DNA of 64,000 nucleotides from Ligula intestinalis (lineage: Eukaryota; Platyhelminthes; Cestoda; Diphyllobothriidea; Diphyllobothriidae): assembly GCA_036362985.1 (NCBI GenBank), contig JAYGXS010000010.1:7748245-7812244 (forward strand), given 5' to 3'. Positions 33,845-45,469 of this stretch are shown one piece after another (the first letter of the stretch is position 1; the number at the start of each line of letters is the position of its first letter). The translations under genes were made by a program, and so were the position numbers. The notes under the pieces were generated by a model. That model was given only the letters and a program-made list of their open reading frames with translations, made no database searches and had not been told where the DNA came from.

Positions 33845-34155
33845 GCACTGGGACAAGAGTTTTATTTGCCTGACGTCCCAGATTCCTTCAGGAATCCTTA
33901 ATCAAAGGTGATGATAACAGTGATGGTCAGACGCAGATGGGGTGGAGACATGCACAGGCTGCACGCTATTTATCTTTTCTTGTGGTCATCTGCGTGTGCG
34001 TGATAGTTGTTCACTTATGTATCCACCACTTGGAGCTTAATTGATACAGTACTGGCTTGACACTTCGCCTTCGACTCACTTATTGCAACAATTGCCTTGT
34101 CAGGGTCGGATGTGGGCCTGATAATTGCGTAATAATTATGCCCGCTGTCGTGCAC
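33845..34155 (-). mobile_element. PLE terminal segment, inverted relative to following body
   Basis: Homologous in order to 23530-23840 (-): the hammerhead end, 'gcacgctatttat', 'acttggagcttaattgatac' and 'acaattgccttgtcag'. It stops at about 34155, where a plus-strand RT begins. Confidence 0.7.
33869..33906 (-). ncRNA. Hammerhead-like motif (degenerate)
   Basis: GATTCC-TTCA-GGAATC (33881-33896) is a perfect hairpin in stem II position. The GAAA box is changed to GGGA, so activity is unlikely. Confidence 0.35.
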
Positions 34156-35010
34156 AAAGAGGGCGCAACCCTCCGGCCAATCGTATCTCTCAAAGGAAAT
34201 CCAACCTACGGACTGGCGAAGTAGCTGTTCCGACTGCTCAAATTCTTGACCGCTGATTCAGACACAACAGTCACGTCAACACAATGCTTGGATAAACTTA
34301 AAGGGGTAAGCCTCCAGCCAAATGATATCATGGTTTCCTTTGATGTCACGTCCCTTTTTACTTCTATTCCACAGGACCTGGCAGTCGAGACTATCCAACT
34401 ACTCCTACGAGAGAAATACGACGAAAGGGAGAATCGCCCCGGACGCACCAGAATCCTCCAGCTCCCAAAGTTCTGCTTCTAGACGTACTTTACCTTCAAC
34501 TGAAGTATCAACGAACAGGTGAAGGGCACGTCAATGTGTTTGCCCATTTCCGAGCTCATATCAGAGGCGATCTGGCAACGGCTGGAGTCGTGGATTTTCC
34601 CTTACCACATACCGAAATTCTGGGCTCAGTATGTGAACGAAACCTTCGTCGTAATTGAGCGAGATCCGGTGCTGAAATTCAAGGAACGTATAAACGCCTT
34701 CTTTCTGGACATTCAATTTACGATGGAGGAAGAAGAAAACAACCAGATGGCTTTCTTGGATGTCCTCGTTTGCTGCAAAGACGGTAATGCCCTAATAACT
34801 AAAGTTTCAGGAAAGCAACAAGCACTATGCAATTCCTGTACTACAGCAGCAACCACCCAATCAGTCACAAACGCAGCTGCGTAACAGCGCTATACCGTGC
34901 TTTGAGACGCATTGCAGCAAAGCAGAAGACAAAGTTTCTAACTTACAACACCTTCAAGGGGTACTGAGAGGGAATAATTACCCGCGCAATTTCGTTCATG
35001 TTGCTGAGTG
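34156..35010 (+). mobile_element. Penelope-like element RT, 3' truncated
   Basis: Frames read ATLRPIVSLKGNPTYGLAK (about 34165-34220), NDIMVSFDVTSLFTSIPQDL (34320-34380) with the first catalytic aspartate, a decayed APMGS block (GTSMCLPISEL), then FWAQYVNETFVVIE, where the YVDD aspartates are replaced by N and E. FLDVLVC follows and the element ends in the linker. With YVNE in place of YVDD this RT cannot be catalytic. Confidence 0.8.
34519..34884 (+). pseudogene. PLE RT palm fragment with mutated YVDD
   Basis: 121-codon frame within the PLE. Its start overlaps the primer-grip side of the RT (SELISEAIWQRLE), then YVNETFVVIE and DIQFTMEEEENNQMAFLDVL. Transposon remnant. Confidence 0.7.
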
Positions 35011-35059
35011 GAATACCATCTAGAGGTTAAATTGAGCCTTCGTCTTCACTAGAATTTCA

Positions 35060-35480
35060 TAAGAATTTCATACACGGCCTTTTGGTGGACGTGCTGACTC
35101 ACACACGTGCCATAGAAGTTTATCGACTATAGAAACCAATGGTCCTTTTCAGGTGCAAACTCCGAAGATGAGAGCTCCGTGAGCAAGCACGCCAGCCGAG
35201 AAAATACATAATGTAGGTCATCCTCGGTTAGTGCTGAGAAGCCATAGAGTTACACTTACAGGACACCAACAAGAGACATTAAGTGTCGGTAAAGCTAGAA
35301 GTTCAGTCGGAGAGGCTGGTGTCCAGAACTAGATGTTAAAGGCGTTTGGTACCTCAACGCTGTCAAACATAATGTGGTTCTCGCAGGGCACAGTACAGAC
35401 TGCAGGTTGGTGTCAGAAATCAAGATCAACCGACCGAAAATCAAAACCGGTCCGGAGCAGACTCTGCCAAGTATGGCACT
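35060..35480 (+). repeat. R1 dispersed repeat copy
   Basis: Shares 'cacacgtgccatagaagttt', 'aggtcatcctcgg' and 'gttcagtcgg' with other R1 copies. It lies just downstream of the truncated PLE. Confidence 0.5.
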
Positions 35481-35499
35481 ATTAGGTGCCTTTTGATAT

Positions 35500-37070
35500 T
35501 TACAACTCTGACGTGTTGTTCAAGACGTATCATAAAATATTTTTGCACTTAAATGCCGTGCATGTTATTCGCAAGGACACATGGTGAAGGCGAAAGCCGG
35601 TCGATTACATGATCCGCTAAAGCACGTAAGCTGTTGGTTGATGAGCAATACTGAGGCGATGCTCTCCCGCGGTACGATCAGTTGCCTCTGACATATCTTA
35701 TTATGTACGCAAGCGGGTGCCACAGTGTTGGTGGCCCTTCTTCGTTTGTTCCCCATGGACGCGTACGGAGGCAGTGGCTTCTAGCTATGGGAGGTGAGCA
35801 CCTGGGTTGTGTTAGTGGCCTTTCTATACACCGTGGTGCTGAGTTCTCCATTGGATCTAAACATGACGAAGGCGTCGAAGATCGGCAGTTGTGCGGCATT
35901 ATCTTCTTCTATTGCAAATTGAATGTCTGGGAAGATACCGTTAAACTGGTTTTATGTGTGCGTTATTAAGATGGACCGCCTATATCATTTGACGGCGGCA
36001 GGTCTTCGACCGGAGAGATCGAAGCAGGATGGCGTCAGCATTCTCCTCGAAATTTAAACACAACTAGGCAGCATAGAAGTTTCGCATGCAGTCAGCCAGT
36101 AAGGAAAGTGTATGCTGAAAAACCAATCTAGGTGAAGAAACTGGAAATATTTTCTTCGTTTCAATCTTTGCTTCCCGAATCCAAAGTGGGCGCTAGCGCC
36201 ACTGTGGGAGCCCGTGATCACTGAATCATCACGCCATGGTTGCGGTCATGCTGACTGCCCGCGCGCTGTCTACCTTTCGTTCAATCTCTGTGGCGTCACC
36301 TACTAACACGTCCAGTCCCGGCTGCGCCCACATCGCGGCGTGACCTCGCGTTGTCCAACCAATCAACTTCGAATAGACAGCGCACGGTGGCCGCTCGGAT
36401 GATTGCCACCAGACAATACTTAGGACCCGATTATAATAATAATATTGCGGTGACTCAGTTTGGTAACTAATTAATCGTAGGCAATTTGGATTTGCAATAA
36501 ATGGACTGGCAGGTAAAATTATTCGGCGACACTTCCAAAATTCGTATGACACCATCTCCTATTCAAATATTTATCAGTTCGCCACGTTAGGAACTAGAAA
36601 CGATAACATATTCCGTGCATTTTTTACGAATAATGTCCGCCCAGTATCAATATCCATCGAGCCCTTTTTCTGATTGATCAGACCGAAATGCATAATAGTC
36701 TTTCAGTCTCACCCTCTGCAAAACTAGAAACAAAACAAAACGACTTCATTCAAACATGTGTAAGCACAAAACTAGTTAAGAATATTGGGAACGCTCCATA
36801 TTGGCTCAACGTCATTTTCGGCAACGATCGATGTACGTTTCCATGATATATCATAGGGCCTAACAGAAACCGTCCTTGATTTTATTTCAAAGACCGGTTT
36901 CGTCAAATGCTGCACTTCTGTTGTACCTCAGTTTTACTAGATCAAGTTATAGATAACTAAATTAACCGAAAGATATTTTCAGGCGACTAAAGAATCCGAT
37001 AAATATTTAAATTGCATCATTAATTTGCTCACACTAGGTAGACGAACATAATCTCAAGTGACTAAAGGTG
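35500..37070. other. No gene recognised; one GC-rich block
   Basis: The block 36180-36420 is clearly richer in G and C than its surroundings and carries a 108-codon minus frame (36555-36229) with no motif I recognise. It may be an untranslated or leader region of a transposon. Nothing else was identified. Confidence 0.35.
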
Positions 37071-37079
37071 ATGGTACGC

Positions 37080-38130
37080 TCAAAGAAATTGTTTGTTTCG
37101 AGGCAAAAATCCGGGCCACACAACATGTGAAATGCCTGGATTACGTCCCCACGTATTTGCATGCAATCCAGAAGAACCAAGTCAAGATTTACCAAGTGGA
37201 TCTCTTAAGGGAGAATCCGTTGGTCTCGTTCTAATTGTGTTGCGCGTCTTTGTACTCTTTTGAGGGTTTTTTGGTCTTTGGCTGTCCAAAGTCTCCAGCC
37301 GTAGATGCTTTAATTTGTCATCCAGAAGAAAAGGCGTTGCCTAGACTTAATACGACAAAATCGTGCACAAGGTATGTGGACGAAATATTGAAGATTGTTG
37401 ATTCTAAGGAAAAAAATGATGATTTCCTCACTTTTATGAAGACCCTTCATCCGAATATTAAATATTCAATGGAAACGGAAGGGCACAACAAGCTATTCTT
37501 ACTAGAAATCGTCATTCTTAGACAAGGCAATATGACATTCGGTTTTCCATGAAATTCGTGGAAATGGTGGTAGCTGTATTTCCTGAGTTTTGTTCCAATT
37601 TAGGCTAAACAAAACCTTGCGCATACCTTTTTCTAGCGAGCGAGGAACACTTACTCTATTGAGACACTAACTGCAGAGCTTTGCTGCATCAACACAGCCA
37701 TGACTATCCTGCACGCCTTATTCAGAAGGACATCAAATCTCTACAGCCAAAATTGATGGAACATTTGTTTCTAAAAAGCCTATACTTATAACTTTACCCA
37801 GAAAGGGTGATGACGGTCTGAATACAAACACTCTCCGTGCGGAGTACCACATAAAGAAATAAAACGCAGCAAATCTCTTCTCCTCAAGCCTTACTAGTAC
37901 TCCTTCAGTAAACGGAAAAAGGCTGCTTAGCCATTGCCAGTCAGGTTTGATTGTGTGTATGTATACACTTCCAAATGTAAGCACATTGGCCGTAAGCAAA
38001 GGCAACTGTTAGCCAAAGACGCTGACATTTTGCCTAAGTGGCTATTCAGGCAAGAAGATAGAGTACCACTTTCATCAATTTCTAATTACTTGCTAGCGAA
38101 CAAATCGAACTTTGAGCTAATTTGAAGTGA
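37080..38130 (+). mobile_element. Penelope-like element, fourth family, decayed
   Basis: Frame 37235-37552 contains RYVDEILKIVD (YVDD block with the second aspartate changed to E), then HPNIKYSMETEGHNKLFLLE. The linker is broken. Frame 37934-38125 has CKHIGRKQRQL and DILPKWLFRQE then PLSSISNYLL, matching the end of a GIY-YIG domain. The order RT palm then endonuclease supports PLE. Confidence 0.65.
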
Positions 38131-38569
38131 ACATTCATTCTGCTAGATAAACCCCACCACATCCAGAATTTATTTTTTTCATAAATTCCTGCTGTATACT
38201 TTTCTTTTAAATTTATATCATTGCCTATATTGTCTACCCCAAATTATGGACTTCATCTCTATGGATGCCACAAAAATATTTTCTTCAATAATCTCTATTT
38301 ATATAACAGTCACAGCACTGGAACTTTTAGATTGCAGTAATTTTTCTTTTGGTTTATTGCTCCATCATTGCAGTTTACTTATCAACGAGCAAATCTCTTA
38401 ATTTATAAATGCGGTAAAGATATACGATATGATTAAACACGTCCTTTTCGAATTGCATAACTGCTTTCTTATTTTGTGGTATCAAGCATGATTGGGATTT
38501 TGATTTGGCGTAAGCGGTGTTACTCATCAAAACGTTCAACATAGTCAATTTTCGCGTATACACGAGCAT

Positions 38570-39204
38570 AAGCTGCCTGTCAGGAGGGTGACTTCTTTTA
38601 GCATGTGGTGACTCATAGCTATGAGAGGGGTCAGAATTTTAACTTCGCAGCTGCGTAGATAATACCCCACGCCGTCAGCAAAACATGCCGATCGATACTA
38701 AATTAATTATAGAGAATTCTTGAGAATTAATTAAATCTCAAGTCATTCCGACTCTACTGGATTGTAGTAATGAACCAGAAATTATTGCCATTAACATTGC
38801 ACATTTTTTTAAAAACCAATCAAATTCCTCGCACTTATTTGCATGTTTTTTGATGGATCGCTGCTGTATAGCATGGCACATATCTTTTCTAAATCAACTA
38901 ACTTCTATTATAAACGACATCTATCTGTGATCATCAGCTGCTTTGATCTATGTGATGCCTTCGTATTTGTATGAAAGGTGGATAAAATTTTCATCAATAT
39001 TCCAACCCAAGCTAGGAGCACCCAAATTCCAAAATTCCAAATCCAAATTTTTATTTCCATAATAGTGATTGGATGCACCACAGTATGCCTTCACACGCCA
39101 GTTAAGCGAAAAATATCCAACCAAAAAGTAAATTTGAAAGGCAGTTACAAATGGCATCAAGTGTTTTCATAATGATGAAAGAGAAGAAAGGTGGAAACCT
39201 CCTA
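38570..39204 (-). repeat. Segment duplicated at 46290-46824 (includes gene 2 3' UTR)
   Basis: Together with the gene, about 1.1 kb here aligns in the same orientation with 46290-47480. Shared runs include 'ttttctaaatcaact' and 'attccaaatccaaat'. On the minus strand this is the 3' untranslated side of gene 2, with AATAAA at 39055-39050. Confidence 0.6.
39050..39055 (-). other. Polyadenylation signal of gene 2
   Basis: AATAAA on minus, about 150 bases after the stop codon, in a context conserved with gene 1. Confidence 0.6.
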
Positions 39205-40029
39205 CTACCATTGACACTGTTCGACTCCGCGCTGAAGAATTGCCTGTTGTAGAATCATCGTTGTGTTCGCCAAAGCCCAGTTCCTCCAGCCGTCAAGTTC
39301 TGCTTTGGGAATAAAACGCTTAATGTCGTCTATGATTGAAGTAAAATTTTGAATTCTGATTTCAGCAAGCTGCAGGATATGTGCAGAAGGATCACTATTT
39401 TCCAACAGCTTCTCCTCTAACTTGACTTTAAGCACCGCCCCTGGAATGGTCATCATAATCTGATCCAAGGTAGAGGTTTCTGCGCCATACACAATCAGAA
39501 TTGGCATCCTGAAAGATAAGAATACGAAAATACTTTACAATTGAGAACTTAAGTAATTAGATGAAGGCCTATTAGACAAAGTAGGAAATGAACCACACAC
39601 TGTTGACTCACGTAAGCTTAATAAGAATATTGACACGTGCAGTCTGAATGGTGCACCATATATCCTTGACGAGCGCTGAACTTTTAACAGTACGGCACTC
39701 CGACTTTGCTTTTGCCGTGCTCATTTTCATTTCAAATTCATTCCAGGTACCCACAGTGAATGGCTTCACTATCGTCAATGACTGGCTTGGATTCACTAGC
39801 TTCAGCGCAGCATCCGCATAAATCACCTGTCCACCACTTTGCGGACATTGTTCTGGTCCTGCATGGCAATAAAAAAATAAGTTGGTAAATACATGTTGTC
39901 CACAACGTGGAATTAAGCATGGCAGCATTTATGATAGCATACATATCAAGTTGTTCACTAACCAGACTTGCTGAAACAGGCAAAACCCGAAGAAACACTA
40001 AAGAGCAATGCAGAAATCAATGACAGCAT
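39205..40029 (-). CDS. Small secreted cysteine-containing protein, gene 2 (three exons)
   Basis: Exons on minus are 40029-39963, 39858-39612 and 39508-39205, encoding 205 aa. Donors are GTTAGT and GTGAGT, acceptors end in CAG, and intron phases (1 and 2) match gene 1. Residues 1-17 (MLSLISALLFSVSSGFA) are a signal peptide. Cysteines are at 18, 27, 77, 91 and 203, the same five positions as in gene 1 apart from small length changes. Shared blocks are PEQCP, KSEC, WCTIQTA, LAEIRIQN, WALANT and a C-terminal QC. Introns are about 104 and 103 bases. The function is unknown; a secreted or surface role at the parasite-host interface is only a guess from the signal peptide and duplication. Confidence 0.82.
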
Positions 40030-40073
40030 TTCTTACTCAGATGTAAAGAATACTGCATTGGTGAATGTCGTGC

Positions 40074-40096
40074 TTTTATACACACTTTTGACCAAT
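40074..40096 (-). promoter_or_regulatory. Core promoter of secreted-protein gene 2
   Basis: On minus, ATTGG (40096-40092) is followed 16 bases later by TATAAAA (40080-40074), and the ATG lies 51 bases after that. Spacing is identical to gene 1 with no indel over 67 bases. Confidence 0.7.
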
Positions 40097-40329
40097 CAGC
40101 TTTCACCTCCTCGGGCAGCATAACTATATGCTTCATAACGGGTTCGATTGACGAAGGATCATGAAGGTGAACAATGAATCAACTAAAACACAAGGCCTGA
40201 TAGTGCATGCTGATGAAAAAACTAATATCTCAGGCTTCCTAATCAAGGAGAAAATATACCAATAATAGGCATAATGGCAACAGGCCGCAAGGAGAGATTC
40301 AATAATAGAGATAGCGAAAGTACATTTGT

Positions 40330-40945
40330 TGTTGGTCTCCAAGGGTTAGGATGAAACAGGTTAGTGTTTAGAGAGAGTCAAGTGTGCTTTATTAATATGG
40401 GGAATATTTTTTAATACGACGGTGTCAGCGAGGATATGGCTAATTGCAAGTTTCCAGAACGTCAAAGCGTGTGAATTATAGCATCTTTTACGCTTCCCAA
40501 CCTAGTCATTCTCTAGACGATGTTGGTTTGTGTGTGGCAGACAACGGACGATGAAACGGATTCAGGCCAATTTTTTTAACCAGATTCATCAGTTATTGGG
40601 TTCGCCTAGAAAAACCACTAGTGATTTTCGAGGAAGAGCAATGTCGTAATATGTATTACCGCGAAATACAAACGCAATTCAAAGTGATAATTTGTCGTGT
40701 GTTGTAGAGTAAGAAGGGCGAAAATACTAGACAAGAGCACTAGATTAAGGCTAGAATAGACGAAAACGCCTAGACTTAACAGCAGTGCAAAATTGTGGAA
40801 CATGTTTCTTGAGCAACACGTTTTAGTTAAAAGTAACGCATATTCAATTTTAATAATAATATTAATCGCATTACGAGAATGGCTTGGGCATCGAAAACCG
40901 TCAAACATTCAGTTTCAAATGGATGGGGCGATTAATCACTGTTTT
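40330..40945. repeat. Copy 2 of a 0.6-kb duplicated segment
   Basis: Same orientation as 1-660. It lies about 300 bases upstream of gene 2 on the minus strand. No frame is conserved between copies. Confidence 0.6.
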
Positions 40946-40949
40946 AAAT

Positions 40950-43560
40950 GAAACGTAACCGATTACTAGGTAACTAAGTGCGAACCGTATAATACCGCAC
41001 CTGCTGTATAAATTCATATATAATGAATTCCACTGCTAGTGAAATGACCAGACGATGTTTCTAAATTCCAAAGGCCAACTGAGCCCAGCATTGCTAACAT
41101 CTCAGCATTCACATAGTAGACATATATGTATGCACACTTCTTCATTAATCAGTATACCCAACAAGATATATTTTAGTCGTTTTTAAAGTCAGTTAGATAG
41201 CATACTGGTAATAAAGGTATCAAGAAATTTCCAACCAATTTACATAAATAGCAGTTCCCTGATAAAACACTGATCACAGTACAGCCAGTCTCCTAGTTGG
41301 CATCTACAAAACTCAAGGTAGCAACACGTTGCCCAGAAATGTTTTACAATACCTCGTTAGGACCGAATGAATTCCACTTAGAGGTACATAAGAAACTTCA
41401 AACAACTTAAATTGTTTATACTGTGATTGCTCCAGTCTGTATTTCTTGACGAATGGACAATTGATAAACTCGAAACTACAAAATTAGGTTTCATTAAGCC
41501 CACTGTAGTGACTCTGCATTGGAGATGAAAAAAATGTTTTCATGAAAAGGAACACCTAGAGGTACACGATGCAAACATTAACTAGCCACCTCAACGAATT
41601 ACTTTTTCACTCGCGAAGAACGCTGAAGATAAAGTTCCCATTCTAAAATCTTTTAAAACCAAGCATGTCGATCAGATAGTTAGAACAAAGAAAGTTGTTT
41701 GGAATTAATCCTATCTTGTCGCTCAACAATAATGTGCTGTCTACAGTATGGTACATTTCAAAAACACAAACAATGCACAGATAAAGCTAGCCGACCAAAG
41801 TGATGTTACTACGAATTTGTCTTTTCAAAATCGATTTCATCGAAGTCTTTTCCGCCTCTGATTGAGACAACGTGAGTCAAATAAAATTAAGTGCATGGTC
41901 CCAGCCGTGTGCTAAAGAGACAGAAGCAACTCTTATTTAAGAATATTTTACGCCACCAGCTCATGATAACTCAGCATTGGACTGGTTACTTTTAAAAAAT
42001 ATGTCTACGAACTCCTGTTACTTGCCAATTTTTGCGAACTTCAACGCTTATTTCAAATTATTTTGAACAAGGCATGCATTAAAATGATTTGCCGAAGGAT
42101 GGACCTTTCAAAGTTATTTCCTATGAAGATGGCTAAACAAATATTTGTAAATTCCTCCAAACAGCAAAACACAGTGTTGGTCAAAATGAACGTCCTCAAC
42201 AAAAGTTCGATACTAGTATTTCTAAGGACAATCAAAAATCCGTAAATGTTAACCTCCTCAAAAATCACATTTACAAAATATTTCGCTGATGAAGTTCAAT
42301 TCATATTGTCTTTTTCCGAGATAATTTTGAAATGATTATGAAGCCTTTTGGCAAAATTGTTCACATACTTTAATATAAACCATTCACTTTGACTGGAAAT
42401 AAAAGAACTTACTTCGCTCTCTATATTGAAATATTTTCCGCCAAAGCTTATTATTTCCAGGCTCTCTTCTTAACCTGCGAACCTAAAATAGGGTGACCAT
42501 ATGTGGCAATTTCTGAAAAAAATAACTGATCTCCCGTCTGCTCCGTTTCTAAATTACGCACATGCGGTAGCCGTTATGTGCAAACCTAAACATTAGCGAT
42601 ACTAAGTGAACAGTTAAGTTAGTCCTTCCCAAACACGATATAGTTAAACAAAATACGCTCATAAGTCTTTTGCTGCATTTTTGGTAAAAAACCTTCTTAG
42701 TATATCAAAATTTAATTTTTGAAAACAAACATTCTACCCTGTTTTTGAAAGCATATTTGGTTACTCACAACTGGTTACACTTGAATTCAAACTACCTCGG
42801 ACCAAAATTTATGTTTCTGGAAATTATATGCTTGACACTTCCCCACTTCTTTCGGGGTTCTTTTATAGAAAAATGCATATAATTAAAAAGTTTGGTTCTG
42901 GTTCAAAATGAGATTGCTCCTTATTTAACCAAAAGTAATGCCCACTTCCCTGAATGCACTTAATTCACTTGCCACTTCCCTAAATAAAAATATTTTGCAG
43001 AAATCAAATTTATTCAGTTGATCAAATAACGTAACCAAACTATCGAGTCAGCTTTCTTCATGATGATACCGTAGCCACACTCTAAAAGAAGTAAATAATA
43101 TTTACATAACTGTGGAGAAAACGAGCATCAAGCCATGTGAACTAACACCTATACCAGTGAATCCGCCAACTGTATTGCCCAAATTCGTCGTTTAAGGCTG
43201 CTTGCAACTCTGTATGGCACCTTTTTATTATAGAAGACGTTGTTTTGTGCCAACTACACATCAGACGTTGCGACTGTATCACACAAATTGTCAAAACGGC
43301 CGACATCACAAGCTCGATTGACTTCGGGTAAACACTGGATATGGGAGAAGGAATTAAACGTAATATTGAAGGCAAAGATGGTCAGTACATTCAAAAGTAT
43401 ATGCTTTTTAAAATTGCTTATTTCCTGCTATTCCAATTAAGGTGAGTGGACTTTATTATCTAAAGAAAAAACTTGAGTGCGCAATAGTGTAGAATGGGTT
43501 TTGAGAAAAAAGTCAGAGTTGCAAATTTCGAAAGACACACCAGAATCTGCCAGCTATGGC
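40950..43560. other. No gene recognised
   Basis: AT-rich. Parts around 42100-42150 ('cctatgaagatggctaaa') weakly resemble 60830-60860 ('cttatgaagatggccaag'), and 42900-42960 weakly resembles 63200-63240, so diverged repeats are likely. No transposon domain or RNA was read. Confidence 0.4.
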
Positions 43561-43589
43561 AGATTCTGGTCCGCACCAACTTTGTTTAT

Positions 43590-44010
43590 CCAGTCGATTA
43601 ATCGTGAATTCGGACGCTCAACCTAATAACCTAAACCCCCAGACGGTTAGACCGCAATGAATTTGCAGATAACACCGAGCGAGCAAATTCAGGTAGGCAG
43701 GGGAAAATGCCAATCAACATTTCTTTCATATCTTGTTCTCGACACCGGCCACCCCGATTTCAATTTTTGTTCTACTGACCTCTTGTATTTCTTGTTGTTA
43801 TCCTGTACGTCAAAATGTCAGTCTGCTCAGGACAAACCTATGCTGACCTACCTACTGCAGTATCCCGGCTGGCTAGTTTAAAAAATAGTATCACGGCTGA
43901 AATTCTTGGATTTTCTCCACGAAAGGGAAATATTCATTTTTCCATACCATGGACTCATGTGTACGGTGATCAATCAGCATATTGACTTTGATGCCGTATA
44001 TAACATTACG
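43590..44010 (-). repeat. R1 dispersed repeat copy
   Basis: Contains 'tgaattcggacgctcaacct', 'gacaccggcc', 'ctgacctacctactgcagta' and ends 'tattgactttgatgccgtat', the reverse complement of the R1 start at 5255-5275. Confidence 0.55.
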
Positions 44011-44329
44011 AAAGACGTTGTTTTGTGCGTAGCACACCCCAGGCTGTGTCACACCAATCGTCAGAACAACTTACATCACGCGATCGATTGCCTACAATTA
44101 GCCAGTTTTTAAGGGAGAGGTAACCAAAAGTAATGCTGATTGGGAAAATTAAACGCCTTTTTAAATGGTATATTTCCTGCTAGTTTAATCAGGGTGAGTT
44201 GTGTAATATAGGTCTACCATAAACTGTTGTGCAAAATAATGCAGAATGGGTCTTTAGAAAAAAATCAAAGTTGTAACTTTCCCAAGACATATAACTGTTC
44301 AAATTGAAAATGTCAGAAATCCAAGACGT

Positions 44330-44570
44330 GAATTCAAATTCATCTTCTACTCACTATAATGATTTGCTGACGTTTCAGACAGCTGGATCTGCTGTCCTCC
44401 TTCAAAGCCAATACTGACTTTTATCTATCAGCTGTTAAAAGATTCGGCTTTGAGTGCTCGTCTTGGGCTGATCGATTATTCTCCCTTCGCTGTCTGGCAT
44501 TGCGCGTGGAATTTGGTTTGGGGTGATGGCAATTACTGACCTTTTCTGTTTCCACGGTAGAGGATGCTGT
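44330..44570 (-). mobile_element. PLE terminal segment, inverted relative to following body
   Basis: The reverse complement of this segment aligns with 45220-45400: both carry CCTCTACCGTGG, CCACGCGCAA and AACAGCTGAT in order. It therefore forms an inverted terminal repeat around the PLE body 44571-45310. Confidence 0.7.
44366..44400 (-). ncRNA. Hammerhead-like motif (degenerate)
   Basis: Minus strand: GACAGC-AGATCCA-GCTGTC is a perfect 6-bp hairpin (44396-44378), followed by TGAAACGTCAGC. The GAAA box and the cleavage-side GTC are kept; the upstream core is degraded. Confidence 0.4.
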
Positions 44571-45310
44571 GTTCGCACTCTTTTTCAGATAATTGAAACG
44601 CATTGCAGCACAGAAGCCGACAAAAGTGTGGAATAACAATACCTACGTGACCTCTTTCGAGCTAATAGCTACCCGAATTATGTTATCTACAAAAGGAAGC
44701 GCCGAATGAACCGATGACCGGCAGGTTAATCCGCAACCCGAAGTCTGGAGGACCATTCACTGCATAAAGGAGTATCCGAAGCAGTCTCTTGACTGTTTTA
44801 ACACGCTGGATTAGGCATAACTCACCGACCTCAGGTGACAATACGCCGCCGAGCGATACAACCTAAAGGCACGCTACCCATACTGAAGCATCCTCTGTTG
44901 TCTACAAAAATGTGTTGCAACGATGGAGACTGTAATTACATTGGAGAAGCAGGAGGCAAACTACAGACATACCTACAAGAACGCAAAGCGGTGACCCGGA
45001 GACAAGACCTTAAATCACAGCTTGTCACACATATCGGAGATACCGGCCACAACTTCAATATTCAAGGAACGAGCATTGTAGGCCGGGGAGCCTCAAAAGC
45101 TGAAAGATTGACGCCTAAAACATGGCATTCAGACGTCAATTCTGTCAACAGGCATCTAGACCTCCCAGCGGTTGGCACTGTAACGAAACTACCGGAAGAG
45201 GGAGCAGGAGAACTAGCATCCTCTACCGTGGGGACAGAACAAATCACCGATTGCTGTCACGCCAAGCCAAAATCCACGCGCAAGGCCAGACTACAAGCGC
45301 AACTTTAAAC
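44571..45310 (+). mobile_element. Penelope-like element C-terminal body
   Basis: Starts in the linker (ETHCSTEADKS, SEAVS, GITHRPQVTIRRR) and covers the endonuclease. The RT is absent, so the copy is 5' truncated at the inverted junction. Confidence 0.7.
44835..45308 (+). CDS. PLE GIY-YIG endonuclease fragment (157 aa)
   Basis: Open for 157 codons. NYIGEAGGKLQTYLQER is the YIG half and following helix (about residues 35-51), then TRRQDLKSQLVTHIGDTGHNF and DVNSVNRHLDLPAV near residue 105. The first half (normally VVYRI) is degraded and the usual catalytic arginine region reads LQTYLQER. Transposon remnant. Confidence 0.7.
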   Translation: MTIRRRAIQPKGTLPILKHPLLSTKMCCNDGDCNYIGEAGGKLQTYLQERKAVTRRQDLKSQLVTHIGDTGHNFNIQGTSIVGRGASKAERLTPKTWHSDVNSVNRHLDLPAVGTVTKLPEEGAGELASSTVGTEQITDCCHAKPKSTRKARLQAQL

Positions 45311-45329
45311 AGCTGATCGATAAAAATCA

Positions 45330-45400
45330 GTATTTGCTTTGACAAAGGACAGCCCGCTCAGCTGCTCGCAACGTCAGCAAATCTTAAAATTCATTCCATT
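45330..45400 (+). mobile_element. PLE 3' end with hammerhead-like hairpin
   Basis: GACAGC-CCGCTCA-GCTGCTC then GCAACGTCAGCAAATC, the partner of 44400-44366. The GAAA box is changed to GCAA. Confidence 0.45.
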
Positions 45401-45469
45401 GAGCGGAACCCGAACTATAACATCTAACAGTGCAGATACTCGTCCGCACGCAATTCGTTTATTCAATCG

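Noticed and set aside
36229..36555. 108-codon minus frame as a gene
   Set aside because: No motif, no exon structure and no paralogue; the length is within chance in a GC-rich block.
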